A DNA stretch of 64,000 bases from Spirometra erinaceieuropaei (taxonomy: Eukaryota; Platyhelminthes; Cestoda; Diphyllobothriidea; Diphyllobothriidae), in assembly GCA_902702965.1 (NCBI GenBank), contig CACRXP010000152.1, forward strand, positions 360,649 through 424,648, in the 5' to 3' direction. Below are positions 62,561-64,000 of the stretch, one piece after another. Within the stretch, counting starts at the first letter, position 1. Each line of letters begins with the position of its first letter. The notes below the pieces were generated by a model, which saw only the letters and a list, made by a program, of their open reading frames with translations, did no database searches and had not been told where the DNA came from. A program made the position numbers and the translations under genes.

Positions 62561-64000
62561 GGAGTCATTGATTTGCCAATCTGTGAGGGAAGCGGAATTT
62601 TTAAAGTTTGGCTTTCACTTTATTCTTATTATTTTTGACCTGCCTGTTGCAAAATCTCATGTAGAGATTGCAAATCCAAGTTAAACTGCGCTTATTGTTG
62701 GCTCTGGGTCTTGAGAGTGATTCGTAAACTTTACGGTTTGCCATCACATTCCGTAGTCCAGTGACAGCTTACTACCGCAATTGCCAGGGCCTCCTCCTCT
62801 TTCTCATGTCGACATTATGGCCGGTTGGATTACGCCCACCTTAAGAGCCATCGCCTCCACCCCGAACCCTTCCCCCCCCCTGGTGTATCGTGCTGGTTGG
62901 AGTTCTTTCTTCGTTTGACATTCCAATCAGACGTGCATTCTGTCCGCTGAGGTTGGCTTACTTCTACCTCATTCCTCCTTGTTGCCGCAGCCGATGCGTA
63001 GGCTTGCCGTGCCACCTGGTGTTCTGTATTCGTCTGCTTTTCTACGTAGGTACGTCTACAATCCTCTTACCACCTTCGTTGATAGGCTGTGGCGCGTGCA
63101 AGATCCTATTTCATAGCCGCACCTGTTAGAGGTTAGGCTTTGCCTTGTCTACTACAGGTACGGCTATGCGATAAGATCCGACCGGCTGCGTGCATTGTTG
63201 TGGCAACTGCTACCCGTTCCTTCCAGCCCGCATACCCAGTAAGGTCGCAAACGCTTCCCTTGCGCCCATGGAGTGCATAATTGTTAGGATCTCCTTCATA
63301 CACACCGGTAGCCGTATTGCACTGATTGTCCGTTTTGTCTCCTTTTCGACATGACTGCTTTTGGCAGAGATTGGCTTGATGACGAGCACACCGCGTCCGT
63401 CAGCGCTTCACCGCGGCTGGTGGTCCGCTGAGCCCACTTGTTAGTGCTGAACGAGGCAGGGGCGGGTGGGGTTAGGAGGTGTCCTATTGTCCTTCAGCGC
63501 TTTGTTGTTCCCAATATCCAACTACTACTAAACACAATTCAGTAGGGTGAGGTGCCAGTTACCTTCTGTAGGCGTGCTACGTTCATCGGCGTTGGTGGTA
63601 TGTGTAGTGCATTTTTTCGCTTCCTTGGGTTTCCCAGTGACCTGATATAATGTGGAGGTGTTCAGGGTGGAAGTTATCCCGTTGGTGCCATGTGCATTTC
63701 GGCTGGTTGCGTCTACCTACTGTTCACCTACGTCTGTCGGTCATTTAGTCAGTTTCGTCGTGCGATGACTCTGACGTCACCTTCATGCATCTTGATAAGT
63801 AGATGCAAAAAACGACTCATCCCGTTCCTCCCTAGTGTGTACAGACGTGCATAAACCGAGTTAAGTCTACCCTGTTGACCGTTGGACTTATATGCCAATC
63901 GTGTTCATCTGTGGTTGCAGAGTTCACCTCAATTGACATTGTTCATCAGCTGTTTACTATTCATGAGAGTAAATGTGCGTGGAGTCCTTCATCTACACCG

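Larger units (their letters stand above)
59730..64000 (+). repeat. Segmental duplication unit 2 (carries FUT8-like copy 2)
   Basis: Homologous to 33860-40340, continuing to the right edge of the window. It lacks the CR1 LINE, the SINE and the downstream foldback present in unit 1, and its upstream foldback has lost the right arm. Confidence 0.85.

Overview
The window is a piece of metazoan nuclear chromosome: spliced genes with GT-AG introns, a huntingtin gene, an RNA polymerase II subunit gene and animal-type glycosyltransferases, all in a sea of retrotransposons. The transposable elements (CR1-like and RTE-like LINEs, several Penelope-like element families, tRNA-derived SINEs, long-armed mariner-type foldback elements), together with the very repeat-rich long introns, fit a parasitic flatworm with a large genome (a diphyllobothriidean-type tapeworm or a fluke). 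That assignment is inference from overall character; no rRNA or mitochondrial marker is present.

Layout. 1-12755 (minus strand): the 5' half of a huntingtin (HTT) gene. Nine exons can be joined with consistent phases into 762 codons, and the gene continues beyond the left edge. It has no polyglutamine or polyproline tract. Its introns hold SINEs, a (TCA)n array and a dead RTE LINE. 12756-18990: mostly empty, AT-rich, with one unexplained 143-codon ORF at 18007. 19000-25250 (minus): two decayed CR1-like LINEs separated by Penelope fragments. 27181-28912 (plus): a complete two-exon RPB9 (POLR2I) gene of 125 aa. 29890-32800: mosaic of RTE LINE and Penelope fragments in both orientations. 32930-34020: degenerate CCTAA-rich DNA. 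33860-40340 and 59730-64000: two copies of a segmental duplication, each carrying an intronless alpha-1,6-fucosyltransferase (FUT8-like) gene (35628-37121 and 61049-62560, both plus). Copy 1 has since gained a CR1 LINE, a SINE and a foldback element; the matching empty site in copy 2 gives the foldback element's exact ends and TA target duplication. 40390-59200: repeat desert with foldback elements, a perfect 91-bp palindrome, a SINE palindrome, and a nearly full-length Penelope element (53215-55870, minus) with an inverted partial copy of its 5' part at 51145-51814.

The three kinds of host gene do not form a pathway: HTT is a large HEAT-repeat scaffold, RPB9 a core transcription subunit, and the FUT8-like proteins are predicted Golgi enzymes that core-fucosylate N-glycans. 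The most informative parts for follow-up are the polyQ-less huntingtin N-terminus, the duplicated intronless fucosyltransferases, the foldback family with its empty/filled site pair, and hammerhead-like motifs recurring at the ends of several Penelope families.
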